A DNA stretch of 64,000 nt from Phenylobacterium aquaticum (GCF_022695515.1 NZ_JALDPT010000001.1:186001-250000); one strand, 5' to 3'; shown: positions 17,885-26,683, counted from the stretch's first letter. The notes: generated by a model not told the origin, from the letters alone. Numbers and translations are program-made.

Positions 17885-18394
17885 ATGGATCGTCTCCCCA
17901 AACCAGTCGCGATCATCGCTGCGGCCCTGCTCGCCGCGCCGATGGCGGCATCTGCTCACGATCCGGTTGCTGGCCCTGCACCGACGGCCGCACGCCTCGA
18001 CCCCGCGGCCGCCGAGGCGGCGGTCGTCGTGGACGCCTTCCACGCGGCTCTGAAGGCTGGCGACACATCTAAAGCGGAGAGCCTGCTCGCCGACGCGGTT
18101 CTGATCTTCGAGGCCGGCGGCGCCGAGCGCTCAAGGTCAGCCTACGCGGCCCATCATCTGGCCGCCGATGCTGCCTTCGCCAAGCTGGCGACCGAAACCC
18201 TGAGCCGTCGCAGCGGCGGCGGCGGGGGAAATTTCGCCTGGATCGCTTCGGAAGGCGCGGTTCGCCCGCAAACCGACGGCAAGACACAACCGCGGGTCAC
18301 CACGGAGACTATGATCTTGCAACAGACGGCCGGCGTCTGGCGGATCGTCCATGTGCACTGGTCGTCGCGCACACTTCCAACGGCGCCCCGCTGA
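17885..18394 (+). CDS. Exported NTF2/SnoaL-like protein
   Basis: 169 residues with a signal peptide (IIAAALLAAPMAASA) and a cone-shaped NTF2-like domain (VVDAFHAALKAGDTSKAESLLADAVLIFEAGG, ending WRIVHVHWSSR), matching the DUF4440/YybH group found in the periplasm near metal genes. Ligand or enzyme activity is unknown. It follows the divergent nuclease gene by 74 bases and is the last gene before the palindrome at 18438. Confidence 0.7.
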   Translation: MDRLPKPVAIIAAALLAAPMAASAHDPVAGPAPTAARLDPAAAEAAVVVDAFHAALKAGDTSKAESLLADAVLIFEAGGAERSRSAYAAHHLAADAAFAKLATETLSRRSGGGGGNFAWIASEGAVRPQTDGKTQPRVTTETMILQQTAGVWRIVHVHWSSRTLPTAPR

Positions 18395-18437
18395 GGCCCA
18401 GAAGGAATCCCGCAGACCGCATGCCCGCAAGATGTAT

Positions 18438-18486
18438 CCAAGACGACAACACTAACATTCCAGGAATGTTAGTGTTGTCGTCTTGG
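18438..18486. repeat. Perfect 49-base palindrome (24-bp arms, 1-base centre)
   Basis: The left arm 18438-18461 begins CCAAGACGACAACACTAACA; the right arm 18463-18486 is its exact reverse complement; the centre is a single A at 18462. GC content is lower than in the surroundings. There is no T-run after it, so it is not a standard terminator, although it could still stop transcription from the NTF2 gene. Other possibilities are a dimeric regulator site, a recombination site, a mobile-element end or an assembly artefact. The rest of 18395-18583 holds no gene. Confidence 0.8.
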
Positions 18487-18583
18487 CCAGTGAGATTTCT
18501 CAAGGCTCCAAGTCTCTGATTTACGCTGCGTTAATCGATCGTTAACCACGACGCTTGAGCCTGAAGGCGATGACGAGGGACGG

Positions 18584-19009
18584 ATGCTCATGGCCAAGAT
18601 CGGGATGCAGGGCGACGGCGTCGCCGCTATTGCCGCATCGGCGCTTCGGGCTGAGCAAGCGCGAATGCGTGTCATCGCCGAAAACATGGCCAATTCGTCC
18701 TCGACGTCCCAGACCCCGGGTGGGGAACCGTACCGACGGCAAGTCCCTGTCTTCAAGGTCTTGCGGATGGAGGGCGGCGACGGTGTCCAGATGGCCGGCG
18801 TCAAACCGGACCCTTCGGCGTTCTCCAAGGAATACAGCCCTGGCCACCCGGCCGCCGACGCGAGCGGTTATGTTCTGCTGCCCAATGTGGACGGGCTAGT
18901 GGAAGCGCTCGACATGAAGCAGGCCATGCGCGCCTACGAAGCCAATCTCAACGTGCTCGAGACCCAAGACGCCATGGAAAACCGCACGCTTGATCTTTTG
19001 AAGCGCTGA
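18584..19009 (+). CDS. flgC: Flagellar rod protein FlgC-like, orphan
   Basis: 141 residues, the normal length for FlgC. The N-terminus AIAASALRAEQARMRVIAENMANSSS is the rod/hook family signature, and the C-terminus MKQAMRAYEANLNVLETQDAMENRTLDLLKR is the paired C-terminal helix. In flagellated bacteria FlgC forms the proximal rod and sits in a flgBC-fliE operon. Here it stands alone between a palindrome and a hypothetical gene. It may be a captured chromosomal gene or may serve another role. An alternative start is the ATG at 18590. Confidence 0.78.
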   Translation: MLMAKIGMQGDGVAAIAASALRAEQARMRVIAENMANSSSTSQTPGGEPYRRQVPVFKVLRMEGGDGVQMAGVKPDPSAFSKEYSPGHPAADASGYVLLPNVDGLVEALDMKQAMRAYEANLNVLETQDAMENRTLDLLKR

Positions 19010-19259
19010 TCCCGATCTCGGTCCGCGCCAACTGGGCTGCAAGCGCAAGCTCAGGTCCGCAGGCGAACCTGGATGGGCTCTTGAGGGCGAAATCTTCCTA
19101 AGAAATCCTGGGATCCGACCAGTCCGCACCGGTGCGCCGAGGTCAAAGGGTGGCGTCGATCTTGGTAGGCGCCGCTGCGGGGAACCCCTCGGACCGTGCG
19201 TATACACAGTCAGATGCCGTTGATCTCAATCCGGCCTACGCAGAACGGAGAAACGACGA

Positions 19260-19778
19260 TTGGACGCAATCGGAGACCGGCTGTTCGAGGTCGTCGCGCG
19301 CACCCGGGACAAGGTCGTCATGGGTCCCATCAGCGATCCGCCCGAGGCTCAATTTCGGGCGGACGTAACCCGATATTTCATGGCCGTCGCCTGGATCGTG
19401 GCAGACGCCGAGCTAGCGCGCTGCAAGTTGGCGGGTAACAAGCCGAAGGCAGTCATGAGCGCCTTCCTCGAAAGAATGCACAGCGAGCTTCGGCGTGTGC
19501 AGATCGCGATCCAGCCATCGTGTACGGAAAGTGAGATCTGGCGGATGCTCTTTGATGATGCGGACGTCTACCGCCATGCCTGGAAAGAGGCTATGGCCCA
19601 CCAGTCAGAGAATCCCACGCTCGAAGCCGGGTTGCGCTGGTTTGACGAGCGCTCCCCCGTCAATCTTGCGTCAGCCGAAGCCTACGGCGGGTGCGTCGCT
19701 GTTCTGACCACCGGGGCCGCGATCACGTCCCGGATCGTTGCCGTGGTCGAAACCATGGGCATCGGCGGGCTCGGCTGA
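19260..19778 (+). CDS. Hypothetical protein
   Basis: 172 residues from a TTG start with GGAG nine bases upstream; an ATG at 19320 (MGPISDPPEAQ) is an alternative. The sequence is mostly helical, with no signal peptide and a weakly hydrophobic C-terminal stretch (GGCVAVLTTGAAITSRIVAVVE). I do not recognise a family. Codon usage is like its neighbours. The 250-base gap before it (19010-19259) shows no feature. Confidence 0.5.
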   Translation: MDAIGDRLFEVVARTRDKVVMGPISDPPEAQFRADVTRYFMAVAWIVADAELARCKLAGNKPKAVMSAFLERMHSELRRVQIAIQPSCTESEIWRMLFDDADVYRHAWKEAMAHQSENPTLEAGLRWFDERSPVNLASAEAYGGCVAVLTTGAAITSRIVAVVETMGIGGLG

Positions 19779-19910
19779 GCGAAGGTTGGGCGTCGGACGC
19801 CCGCCCTTCGGCCGACCCCAAGCCTGGCCTGCCATTTCCAACTGGGCGTTCCCGGGCGACATCTCTATCCCGCGTAGCCAGAATTTCGGGCCTTCGACGA
19901 TGACCTGCCG

Positions 19911-20138
19911 CTATGCGCCGTCATCGTCATGGTCGTCCGCAAAGAACACCCCAGGCCGCACCTCCATCGCTTCTGCAAGCCGGCCGAGGATGACGGCCGT
20001 CGGACTACTCGTCCCACGTTCGATCCGCCCCAGATGCCGCATGGCCAGGCCAGCCTCCCCGGCAAGGTCCTCCTGGGTCAACTTGCGCGCCAACCTGAGA
20101 CGCCGCACGTTGCGCCCGACGACCCTGTTCCAATCCAT
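19911..20138 (-). CDS. XRE-family helix-turn-helix regulator
   Basis: 75 residues, essentially one HTH_3 domain (VGRNVRRLRLARKLTQEDLAGEAGLAMRHLGRIERGTSSPTAVILGRLAEAM), with an acidic tail. It resembles small phage or plasmid repressors. It is divergent from a second XRE gene at 20235 and shares with it a 96-base region containing a perfect 18-base palindrome, so the two may form a switch. Confidence 0.8.
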   Translation of the reverse strand: MDWNRVVGRNVRRLRLARKLTQEDLAGEAGLAMRHLGRIERGTSSPTAVILGRLAEAMEVRPGVFFADDHDDDGA

Positions 20139-20171
20139 GCACGATGGATTTAACGGTGCGTCGACAACTTC

Positions 20172-20189
20172 TAGGACATATATGTCCTA
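20172..20189. promoter_or_regulatory. Operator palindrome between divergent XRE genes
   Basis: TAGGACATATATGTCCTA is a perfect 18-base palindrome, AT-rich against a GC-rich background. It is 33 bases from the start of the minus-strand XRE gene and 45 bases from the plus-strand one. It is well placed as the binding site of one or both regulators. Confidence 0.65.
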
Positions 20190-20234
20190 TTAGTGGGGTG
20201 GCGGTAGGATTTGGCGCCCGAGGAGATGCTTCAC

Positions 20235-20672
20235 ATGGGCTCCGAGCCAGCTCAGGTCGATATCCACGTTGGCAATCGCCTTCGGCTGAGGCGTCGACAG
20301 CTCGGCATGAGCCAGGAACGCTTGGCCTGCGGTCTTGGCCTGACCTTCCAGCAGGTCCAAAAATACGAACGTGGGGCGAACCGCATCAGCGCTTCAAGAC
20401 TCTATGAGGCGGCCCGATGTTTGGAGGTGCCGGTTAGCCATTTCTTTGAAGGGCTCGCGGATCCGGCGACGCCGGATGGCGACGCCTATGCGAAAGCCTG
20501 GAGTGGAGTCGTCGAGGAGCTCCTCGCGGAACCCAACGGCAAGGCGCTGGCGGAGGCCTTCTTGAGCATCCGAAAGCGTAGCGTCCGAAAAGGTCTCGCG
20601 GATCTGGCCCGTGAGATCGCCGCTAATGACGACCCGTCGCCCGACTCCAAGGGCCGGTCTAAGCCCGAGTGA
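20235..20672 (+). CDS. XRE-family helix-turn-helix regulator with C-terminal extension
   Basis: 145 residues. The HTH (VGNRLRLRRRQLGMSQERLACGLGLTFQQVQKYERGANRISASRLYEAARCLEVP) is of the type common in Caulobacterales and Rhizobiales regulators, and a helical C-terminal part follows. The ATG at 20235 is chosen for the GAGGAG about 12 bases upstream; an ATG at 20226 is also in frame. Divergent from the XRE gene at 19911. It might regulate the small membrane protein downstream. Confidence 0.8.
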   Translation: MGSEPAQVDIHVGNRLRLRRRQLGMSQERLACGLGLTFQQVQKYERGANRISASRLYEAARCLEVPVSHFFEGLADPATPDGDAYAKAWSGVVEELLAEPNGKALAEAFLSIRKRSVRKGLADLAREIAANDDPSPDSKGRSKPE

Positions 20673-20679
20673 GCAAGTG

Positions 20680-20850
20680 AGGTTTCGGCGCAGAGACCTG
20701 CTCTTAGCGATGCCCCTGGCTGGCTTGGTCGGCGTGATGGCCTGCATCCTGACGGACGCGGCCTCCGTATGGATGGCGTTTTGGGTGGTTGGATCGGGCT
20801 GGGCGGTCGCCGCCTACCTGGTGATCGAGCGCTATCGACCGCGTGCGTAA
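20680..20850 (+). CDS. Small two-span membrane protein
   Basis: 56 residues from a GTG eight bases after the XRE stop codon. There is a basic start (RFRRRDLL) and two hydrophobic helices (AMPLAGLVGVMACIL and VWMAFWVVGSGWAVAAYLVI), then a basic tail. No family is recognised. Its spacing behind the XRE gene suggests co-transcription. The ribosome site is poor, so the call is tentative. Confidence 0.45.
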   Translation, partial: RFRRRDLLLAMPLAGLVGVMACILTDAASVWMAFWVVGSGWAVAAYLVIERYRPRA

Positions 20851-20956
20851 CGGGGCCGTATCGACACTAAGTTCGCGTTCTTCGCAGCATCGCCGTGTGC
20901 CAAGGGTTCCATCCATCGTGCCCGGGGACCCGAGGTCGCGCGAACCCAACTCAACT

Positions 20957-22549
20957 TCAGGCGCGCGGCGGCATGACCGCCGCGTCTAGCCGACGATGGA
21001 TCAGCGACACCAACGAAAGCAGGTCCTCGGCGTCTTCGAGACTCATGTCCCAACGGATCCTCGCCTCGTGAGCGGTCGGATTGCGGAACATGCCGAACGT
21101 CCCGATCACGAGATTGGCGAAGCCCCGCTGCTCGTCCTGCTCGCTCTTGGTGCGGCGAGGATTGATGGCCAGCATAGGCGTGTCGCCGCCGAGGGCGCGG
21201 TTGACCAGGGTGGCGCCATCGTCCGTCAACCCCGTCCGCGTCCGCAGCTTGTCGCCGACGCTCTTCACCGCCTCCAGGACGGCGTGGAAATAATTCTCAG
21301 CGAGCCACTCCGGGCGGCAGAACGCCAGGACATCGGGATGGACGTTGCGCCGAAGCAGATCGGCCTTAAGGTTCCGCGCCCGCTTCTCCGCCTCGGAAAT
21401 GGTGGCCGCCGCCGTGGCCGTGGCGAGCGTACCGGCCGCGTCCACCTCCAGGCCCATGAACGCGAGCGTCTCGTTGAGGCGCAGACGAAGTGGCTCGTAA
21501 CCGTCGCGCTTGCCGAGCCAGCGGGCCGGGGCCATGGCGCGACGGATGAATTCCAGGATGCCGGTGCGCTTCTGGCGGCGGTTCTGGTCAGCCGCGAAAG
21601 TCGCTAGGAGGCGATGTCGCTTTGTGGCGGTCGGGTCGGGATCGGCCATCTTCAGGGTGCTGAGGATGTGACCGATCTCGCTGCCGCTGAGACCGATGAC
21701 CGTGTCCCCCAGTGCGGCCGCGATCCCTTCAACCTCGATCTGTGAAATACGGCCATCCCCTCCCCTTCCCGTCGATGGCCGAACGCCTACGATCGTCGGC
21801 GTCACAAGGCTCCGCAGGTTCTCCACGAGCGTGCGCTGCAGGGTCTCCGTCGTGACGCCGCGCAGCCGCGCGAGATCGGGCAGCATCAGGGCGACATCGG
21901 ACGGGCGCGCGGGCCGACCGTCGGCCTGAGTGAACGGGCCATCGGTCTCCGTGAGCAAGCGGTCCAGCGGCAGGCCCGCCACGATCTCGCGGTGACGCGG
22001 TTTGATCAGCATCTGCGCGTTGATCGAGAAGTAGCAACCGAAAGCGGCTGCGCGCCGGGCTTCGGACTTCGAGCCGGTGAACCAGTGCAGGACCACCCTG
22101 CCCCGGTCCGGCGGCAGGTGCCGCTCAAGGTGATCGAGCACCGGGCCAACCGCGCGGACGCTGTGGATGGTGAGGATCTTCCCGCCGGCTTCCGCGCTGG
22201 CGCGAAGGACACGCTCGAAGACCGCCTTCTGGTCGTCGAAGGATCGATAGAACCGCGGGCCGGCGTCGAGGCCGACCTCGCCGACATAAGTGGCTTCGGG
22301 CAGGAGCTGCTCCCAGAGCGCGATCTCCGACTTGCGGTCAGCCACCACCTGCGGATGGAGGCCCAAGGCCACCCGCACGTGGGCGGATCGGCTGGCGAGC
22401 TCCACGTTCCGCCGCCACGCCTTGGGCGTCGTCGTCACCGCCAGGGTCGCCACCTTTCCCCGGTCGCACTCGGCGATCAGGGCCTCATGATCAGGGTAGA
22501 GGTCGAGGTGGCAATGCAGGTCGATCAGCTTCGGCGTCGCCATCGTCAT
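20957..22549 (-). CDS. qatD: QatD: TatD-like nuclease fused to an extra C-terminal domain
   Basis: 530 residues. Residues 1-255 are a TatD-type metal-dependent DNase with all motifs: LHCHLD, ALGLHP, VGEVGLD, ILTIHSV and TETDGPF. Residues about 290-530 form a second helical domain ending in FRNPTAHE. This resembles the TIGR02391/Ymh-type domain and contains the R-x4-H pattern of HEPN ribonucleases. TatD-only QatD would be about 260 residues, so this is a fusion. It is the last gene of qatABCD, an anti-phage defence system; start and upstream stop share one base (TGATG). Confidence 0.85.
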   Translation of the reverse strand: MTMATPKLIDLHCHLDLYPDHEALIAECDRGKVATLAVTTTPKAWRRNVELASRSAHVRVALGLHPQVVADRKSEIALWEQLLPEATYVGEVGLDAGPRFYRSFDDQKAVFERVLRASAEAGGKILTIHSVRAVGPVLDHLERHLPPDRGRVVLHWFTGSKSEARRAAAFGCYFSINAQMLIKPRHREIVAGLPLDRLLTETDGPFTQADGRPARPSDVALMLPDLARLRGVTTETLQRTLVENLRSLVTPTIVGVRPSTGRGGDGRISQIEVEGIAAALGDTVIGLSGSEIGHILSTLKMADPDPTATKRHRLLATFAADQNRRQKRTGILEFIRRAMAPARWLGKRDGYEPLRLRLNETLAFMGLEVDAAGTLATATAAATISEAEKRARNLKADLLRRNVHPDVLAFCRPEWLAENYFHAVLEAVKSVGDKLRTRTGLTDDGATLVNRALGGDTPMLAINPRRTKSEQDEQRGFANLVIGTFGMFRNPTAHEARIRWDMSLEDAEDLLSLVSLIHRRLDAAVMPPRA

Positions 22550-23907
22550 CAGAGGGGCCTTGCCACAACCCCGGCCAGCAGTGCGCCCACTTCGTTCAGG
22601 CCATTCACATAAACCTGTTCATAGGCGCCAAGCTCAGCCGGCGCGTCGTTCAGCGGGCCGGGCTGATGGATACGGAACCGCGCGGACCCGGGCCGCGCCC
22701 TATGCCGGGCGATCGCCAGCTGGAACGAGCGGACGTGCTCGCCTTCCGCCTTCGCCGCGTCGAGCGGGGCGGCGCGCAGATCTTGCAGGGTATAGGTGGT
22801 GTCATCCGTGCCCAGTCCGGCGACCAGGGCAGCGCGACGGATCAGGCAGGGGACGCAATGGCCACAGTGCTGCGGCGGGGCGCCGGACCAGCGCGCCTTG
22901 GCCGGCGAGCTGCAGGACATCGTCCCCTTCGCGGTGCGTTCGAGGAAGGCGCGATCGGCGCAACCGGCGACCATCTCGCCCTTAGTCTGGTGGCGGTAGC
23001 GGTTGTTGAGGTTTGCCTTGATGCCCAACCGGCCGAGGAGCTCATTCCATCGCGCCATGTAAAAGGGGTGCGTCGTGCGCGTGCTAAGCGATCCGAGCCG
23101 GAGGGGGTCGAGTGGCACGTTCAGCGAGATGAGGCCGTTCTCGGGCACATGAATCACCACATCGTCCTTGATCGCGTCCGCGGCCAGCGCCGCGAGGGCG
23201 AAGAACAGGAAGGAACGGCCGCGAAGCGAGTTCTCGACGCCTGAACCGGCCACGGCGTCGGTTGGGAAGCCAACGCGCGCCCGAAGGTGCATGAATCCCG
23301 CCTTCGGATAATGTTTCTCCAGCCGGTCGCCGCAATAGGTCTGGTGAGCGCTCGTCACGCCATCCCAGTAGTGGCTGACGAAAAGGGGCGCACGGCCACC
23401 GGCCAGCAGATCGATGGCGCCGATGAAGCTGTCGAGGCCGCCCGAGAACAGACAGACGTCCGGCGGGCGATATATCGCAAGGCGGGTCGGCGCCGGCGCG
23501 AGGCGCTTCAGCCCCGCCGGCCGCGCGCGGAAGCGCAATCCCCACCGATCGCCGGTGAGGAAATTGAGCATGCGGACCAGCAAGTCTTCTACCGATGTCC
23601 ACAGCGCCGGGTCGGAGACAGGAACTTCGAGGGTAATCTCGCGCGTCCAGCCATCCTGCGATTCCGAGCGCCGATTGATCCGCGTGTCGGCGGCGGTGAG
23701 GGTCGCCGCCAGCACCCCGAGGTCAACGGCGATCTCGCTGGGCCGCAGGCCCACCGCCGCCAATTGATCGAGCGCATGGCCCAGGCCGAAATCCAGCCGG
23801 CGATCCGCCGCGATAAAAGAGATCTCCGTCTGCTGGACCCCCGCGGCGGCGGGAATCCGCGCGCGGTCCCGGTCGCCGAGCCGGCACACGACGCTGTGGG
23901 GTCTCAT
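22549..23907 (-). CDS. qatC: QatC: QueC-like PP-loop protein
   Basis: 452 residues. The PP-loop VCLFSGGLDSFIGAIDLL is near residue 150. A zinc-type Cys cluster (CGHCVPCLIRR, with a Cys a few residues before) is near 360, as in QueC enzymes that make 7-deazaguanine nitriles. The extra N-terminal 140 residues are typical of QatC rather than of housekeeping QueC, and no queuosine genes are near. It is thought to modify a protein or nucleic acid partner in defence. It overlaps qatB by four bases and qatD by one. Confidence 0.88.
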   Translation of the reverse strand: MRPHSVVCRLGDRDRARIPAAAGVQQTEISFIAADRRLDFGLGHALDQLAAVGLRPSEIAVDLGVLAATLTAADTRINRRSESQDGWTREITLEVPVSDPALWTSVEDLLVRMLNFLTGDRWGLRFRARPAGLKRLAPAPTRLAIYRPPDVCLFSGGLDSFIGAIDLLAGGRAPLFVSHYWDGVTSAHQTYCGDRLEKHYPKAGFMHLRARVGFPTDAVAGSGVENSLRGRSFLFFALAALAADAIKDDVVIHVPENGLISLNVPLDPLRLGSLSTRTTHPFYMARWNELLGRLGIKANLNNRYRHQTKGEMVAGCADRAFLERTAKGTMSCSSPAKARWSGAPPQHCGHCVPCLIRRAALVAGLGTDDTTYTLQDLRAAPLDAAKAEGEHVRSFQLAIARHRARPGSARFRIHQPGPLNDAPAELGAYEQVYVNGLNEVGALLAGVVARPL

Positions 23908-24731
23908 GCGTCGTCTCCCAGGATGGCCAACATCTCGAACGCCGCCTCGTAGATGCCGTTCGCCGCGCCGACGACCGCTCGATCACTCAGGCTCTCGACG
24001 CCGCTGAGCCGACCGGCCAGTTCGCCACGGACCGTGCCGGCAACGAAATCGTGCAGCTGCGCCTGCAGCCGGTCGATCGCCCCGACATCGTCGGGAATAC
24101 TCACGCCCTTGATTCCGATGTCGTTGAGAATCCGGGCTTCGATGGTGCGGGCGACCACATCGAGGAAGAACTCTTCGAGCTGGCCCGCGGTCAGCGTGTC
24201 GAAGGCGCCCAGCCCTTCCTCAGCCAAGCTGTCGATCGCCTCCAGCATCCCCTGTCTGGCGATCGCTTCGTCGAGCGAGCCTCCCGGCGGGCAGATTACT
24301 TCCAGGAGGGAAAGCAGCACGTCCTCGGCGGGGCGGCCGGCCAGACCGGCCAGATCGACCCGCCGCAGCGCCTCGGCCGCCCCATCCCGCGCGACGTCGC
24401 GAACCACCCCGAGGAGCCGGCCGGCAGCCGCGCGCGCTTCGCCCATCCGGCGCGCGGCCCGCCCGCTGCCGCCGACGCCATCGCGCACGTAACGGGAGAC
24501 GCCCCGGGCGAGCGCGTCTCGGTTGCCCGTGCGCGCAAACTGGTTGAAGGCGATCCGGGCGCCGCGGAACGATCCCGCGCCGCTGAGGTCCGGCGTGATG
24601 CGCGGCGGACCGGACGCCGCCGCGGGATCGACGGGAGCCGTCTCGGGTGCGGCCACGCCCGTGGCGGGGTCGTCTACCCAACTGGGGATCAACCCGATTT
24701 GAGGCCCGCCATAACTGCTGGAGGTCCCCAT
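23904..24731 (-). CDS. qatB: QatB
   Basis: 275 residues, beginning MGTSSSYGGPQIGLIPSW, the Gly/Ser-rich start that marks QatB proteins, followed by a helical body with no enzymatic motif. In qat systems QatB lies between the KAP ATPase and the QueC-like protein and is of unknown role, perhaps a substrate of QatC. The start overlaps the qatA stop by one base and the stop overlaps qatC by four, so the operon is tightly coupled. Confidence 0.85.
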   Translation of the reverse strand: MGTSSSYGGPQIGLIPSWVDDPATGVAAPETAPVDPAAASGPPRITPDLSGAGSFRGARIAFNQFARTGNRDALARGVSRYVRDGVGGSGRAARRMGEARAAAGRLLGVVRDVARDGAAEALRRVDLAGLAGRPAEDVLLSLLEVICPPGGSLDEAIARQGMLEAIDSLAEEGLGAFDTLTAGQLEEFFLDVVARTIEARILNDIGIKGVSIPDDVGAIDRLQAQLHDFVAGTVRGELAGRLSGVESLSDRAVVGAANGIYEAAFEMLAILGDDA

Positions 24732-26683
24732 CAGGTGGCCCGTTTGAGTTTCGACGAAGCCACCGCCGCCGCCTTGAGACCGGCGCTGGTCGCGCTTGTA
24801 GCCCAGGTCTGCTGTAGGCTGGCGAATTCGCTGACGATCGCGGGCTCAACGAACGCGCCGCCCCAGCTGGTGACCGCCCAACCGCCGACGGTGTCAACGG
24901 GAAGGCCCTGCAGGAAACCGAGAAGCCGCCGCTGCAGGGCGGGACGCAGACGCGCGAGAAGGGCCAGTCCCGACACGCCCGCCGGTGCGCTCGTTAGTTT
25001 GTCGGCCGATAGAATCCGCGATTGAAGCGCGTCGAATACCTGTTCGGCCTCCGCATCGTTCAGGCGCCCCACCTCCCCTTCGGCCGATCGAGCGGCCATG
25101 GCGGAGCCGCTCAGACGCTCCACGAGAGCTTCGAGGTGATCAGCGGCGATCACGCCGGCAAAGAAGCTGCGCTTGTCGCGGGTCACGAACACATAAGGCC
25201 GCAGGTCCACGTCAGCGAGCGCCGGCTCGATCGTCGCCCAGCCCTTGGCCCAATCACTCTTCAGCCAGTCTTCGAGCTCGGGCGCCGCCGCCGTCGTGCT
25301 GGTCTTCGCTTTCCGCGAGGGGTTGGCGGCTTCGCCCTCCGGGGATGCGGCTTCAAGCACGGCGAGCGCGGGGACCTTGCCGTTCGCCGCCGTCGCCGCC
25401 AGGCGGGAGAGCTGCTCGTAGAGGTCCGGCGCGAACCGCTCGGCGAGCATGACCTTGGCGAGCACGGGCAGTTCGATCTCATCGCCGAAGCCCCGCTCGT
25501 CGGCGATCGCCTGGCGCAGCGCCATCGAATTGAGGAAGCGCTTGATCTGGCGCGGATTACCCCGCGTCCCGTCGGTCAGGAGCCGCGTCACCTGCGCGCT
25601 GATGCGCAAGGCCTCCTCGACCGGCTTGGGGATCACGCCAGAGAGGGCCGTCTGGACCGCCTTGCGGTCGAGGCCACGGCTGGCCCACGGCCGCCGCAGG
25701 TCCTCGCGCGCTGCGGCCAGCAGCGCCTTGAACGGCGCCGCCTCCTCCCCCAGGGCGCGCTGCGTCAATAGCAAGGTGACGTAGGCTCGTGTCTCGGCCA
25801 AGCCGAGGGCGGGAATGCGGAATGGGACCTGGATCAGCTTTTCGAGATAGTTGCGGGCATAGGTCATCGGCCCGGAACTGGCCGGCAGGTCGGGGAAGTG
25901 GCGACGCACGGAATATTCGATCATCGCCTCATCGGCGGCGATGACGAAGGCGGTGCGCGGGACGAACAGGAAGAGCCGGATCGCTTCGAGCGTCGAGATC
26001 GCGGTTTCGGGCAGACACCGGTCGAGATCGTCGATCAGCACCACCAGCTGATCGATGTCGGCGGCGTCCAACAGCGCATCGAATTCCTCGCGGAAGGCGT
26101 GCATCTGATCCGGGACCGTATCCGAAGACGTCTCCGCCGCCTTCAACAGGCCACCGGCCTGCTCGGTCAGCGCCTTCAGGTTCTCCGCGGTTAGCACCTG
26201 TCCGGGGTTGGCGGCCAATCCCGAGAGGCCGTCATAGAGGCTCTTCAAAAGGTCGGGCGACGGGACACCTGTCGCGGCCGTGAACGCTAGGCCGCCAGCC
26301 TTCTGGGCCACCTTCAGCCAGTCGACCCGCTTCAATACCTTTTTCGCCGCCTCGGCGACCTTGGTGGATGTCGGACGCGCCCGCCGCAATTCTGCGACCA
26401 GCGTCTCAATGACGACGGTCTTGGCGTCCTGGAAGCCTTCGAATACCCAGCCGTTGAACCAAAGGGTCACGACCCGCTTCTCGCCCTCGAAGGCCTGGGC
26501 CGTCATTTTAAGGACGCTCGACTTGCCGGCGCCCCAGTCCCCGTGGACGCCGATGGTGACCGGCACGCTCGCGCTCTGACGGATCAACCGCACCACAGTG
26601 CGCGCCACCGCCTCATAATAAAGGAGATCGACTGCCGTCTCCTGGTCGCTGAGAAAAAGCGTTTCGGCCGGCGCAGTCATCAT
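24731..26683 (-). CDS. qatA: QatA: KAP-family P-loop NTPase
   Basis: 650 residues. Walker A GVHGDWGAGKSS is near residue 44, Walker B LVVLIDDLDRCLP near 215, and the conserved RNYLEKLIQVPF and GNPRQIKRFLN motifs of the KAP NTPase family follow. The helical insert after Walker A (residues 130-180) is the region that often carries membrane segments in KAP proteins; here it is only moderately hydrophobic. It is first in qatABCD and probably senses infection or drives assembly. Its promoter lies in the 317-base divergent region shared with the restriction-modification locus. Confidence 0.88.
   Translation of the reverse strand: MMTAPAETLFLSDQETAVDLLYYEAVARTVVRLIRQSASVPVTIGVHGDWGAGKSSVLKMTAQAFEGEKRVVTLWFNGWVFEGFQDAKTVVIETLVAELRRARPTSTKVAEAAKKVLKRVDWLKVAQKAGGLAFTAATGVPSPDLLKSLYDGLSGLAANPGQVLTAENLKALTEQAGGLLKAAETSSDTVPDQMHAFREEFDALLDAADIDQLVVLIDDLDRCLPETAISTLEAIRLFLFVPRTAFVIAADEAMIEYSVRRHFPDLPASSGPMTYARNYLEKLIQVPFRIPALGLAETRAYVTLLLTQRALGEEAAPFKALLAAAREDLRRPWASRGLDRKAVQTALSGVIPKPVEEALRISAQVTRLLTDGTRGNPRQIKRFLNSMALRQAIADERGFGDEIELPVLAKVMLAERFAPDLYEQLSRLAATAANGKVPALAVLEAASPEGEAANPSRKAKTSTTAAAPELEDWLKSDWAKGWATIEPALADVDLRPYVFVTRDKRSFFAGVIAADHLEALVERLSGSAMAARSAEGEVGRLNDAEAEQVFDALQSRILSADKLTSAPAGVSGLALLARLRPALQRRLLGFLQGLPVDTVGGWAVTSWGGAFVEPAIVSEFASLQQTWATSATSAGLKAAAVASSKLKRAT

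Noticed and set aside
20957-22549. Housekeeping TatD DNase
   Set aside because: It is twice the usual length, carries an extra domain and is the last gene of qatABCD.
22549-23907. QueC-like protein as a queuosine biosynthesis enzyme
   Set aside because: It has an extra N-terminal region and lies in a four-gene overlap with the KAP ATPase, QatB and TatD genes, which is the Qat defence system; no other queuosine genes are near.
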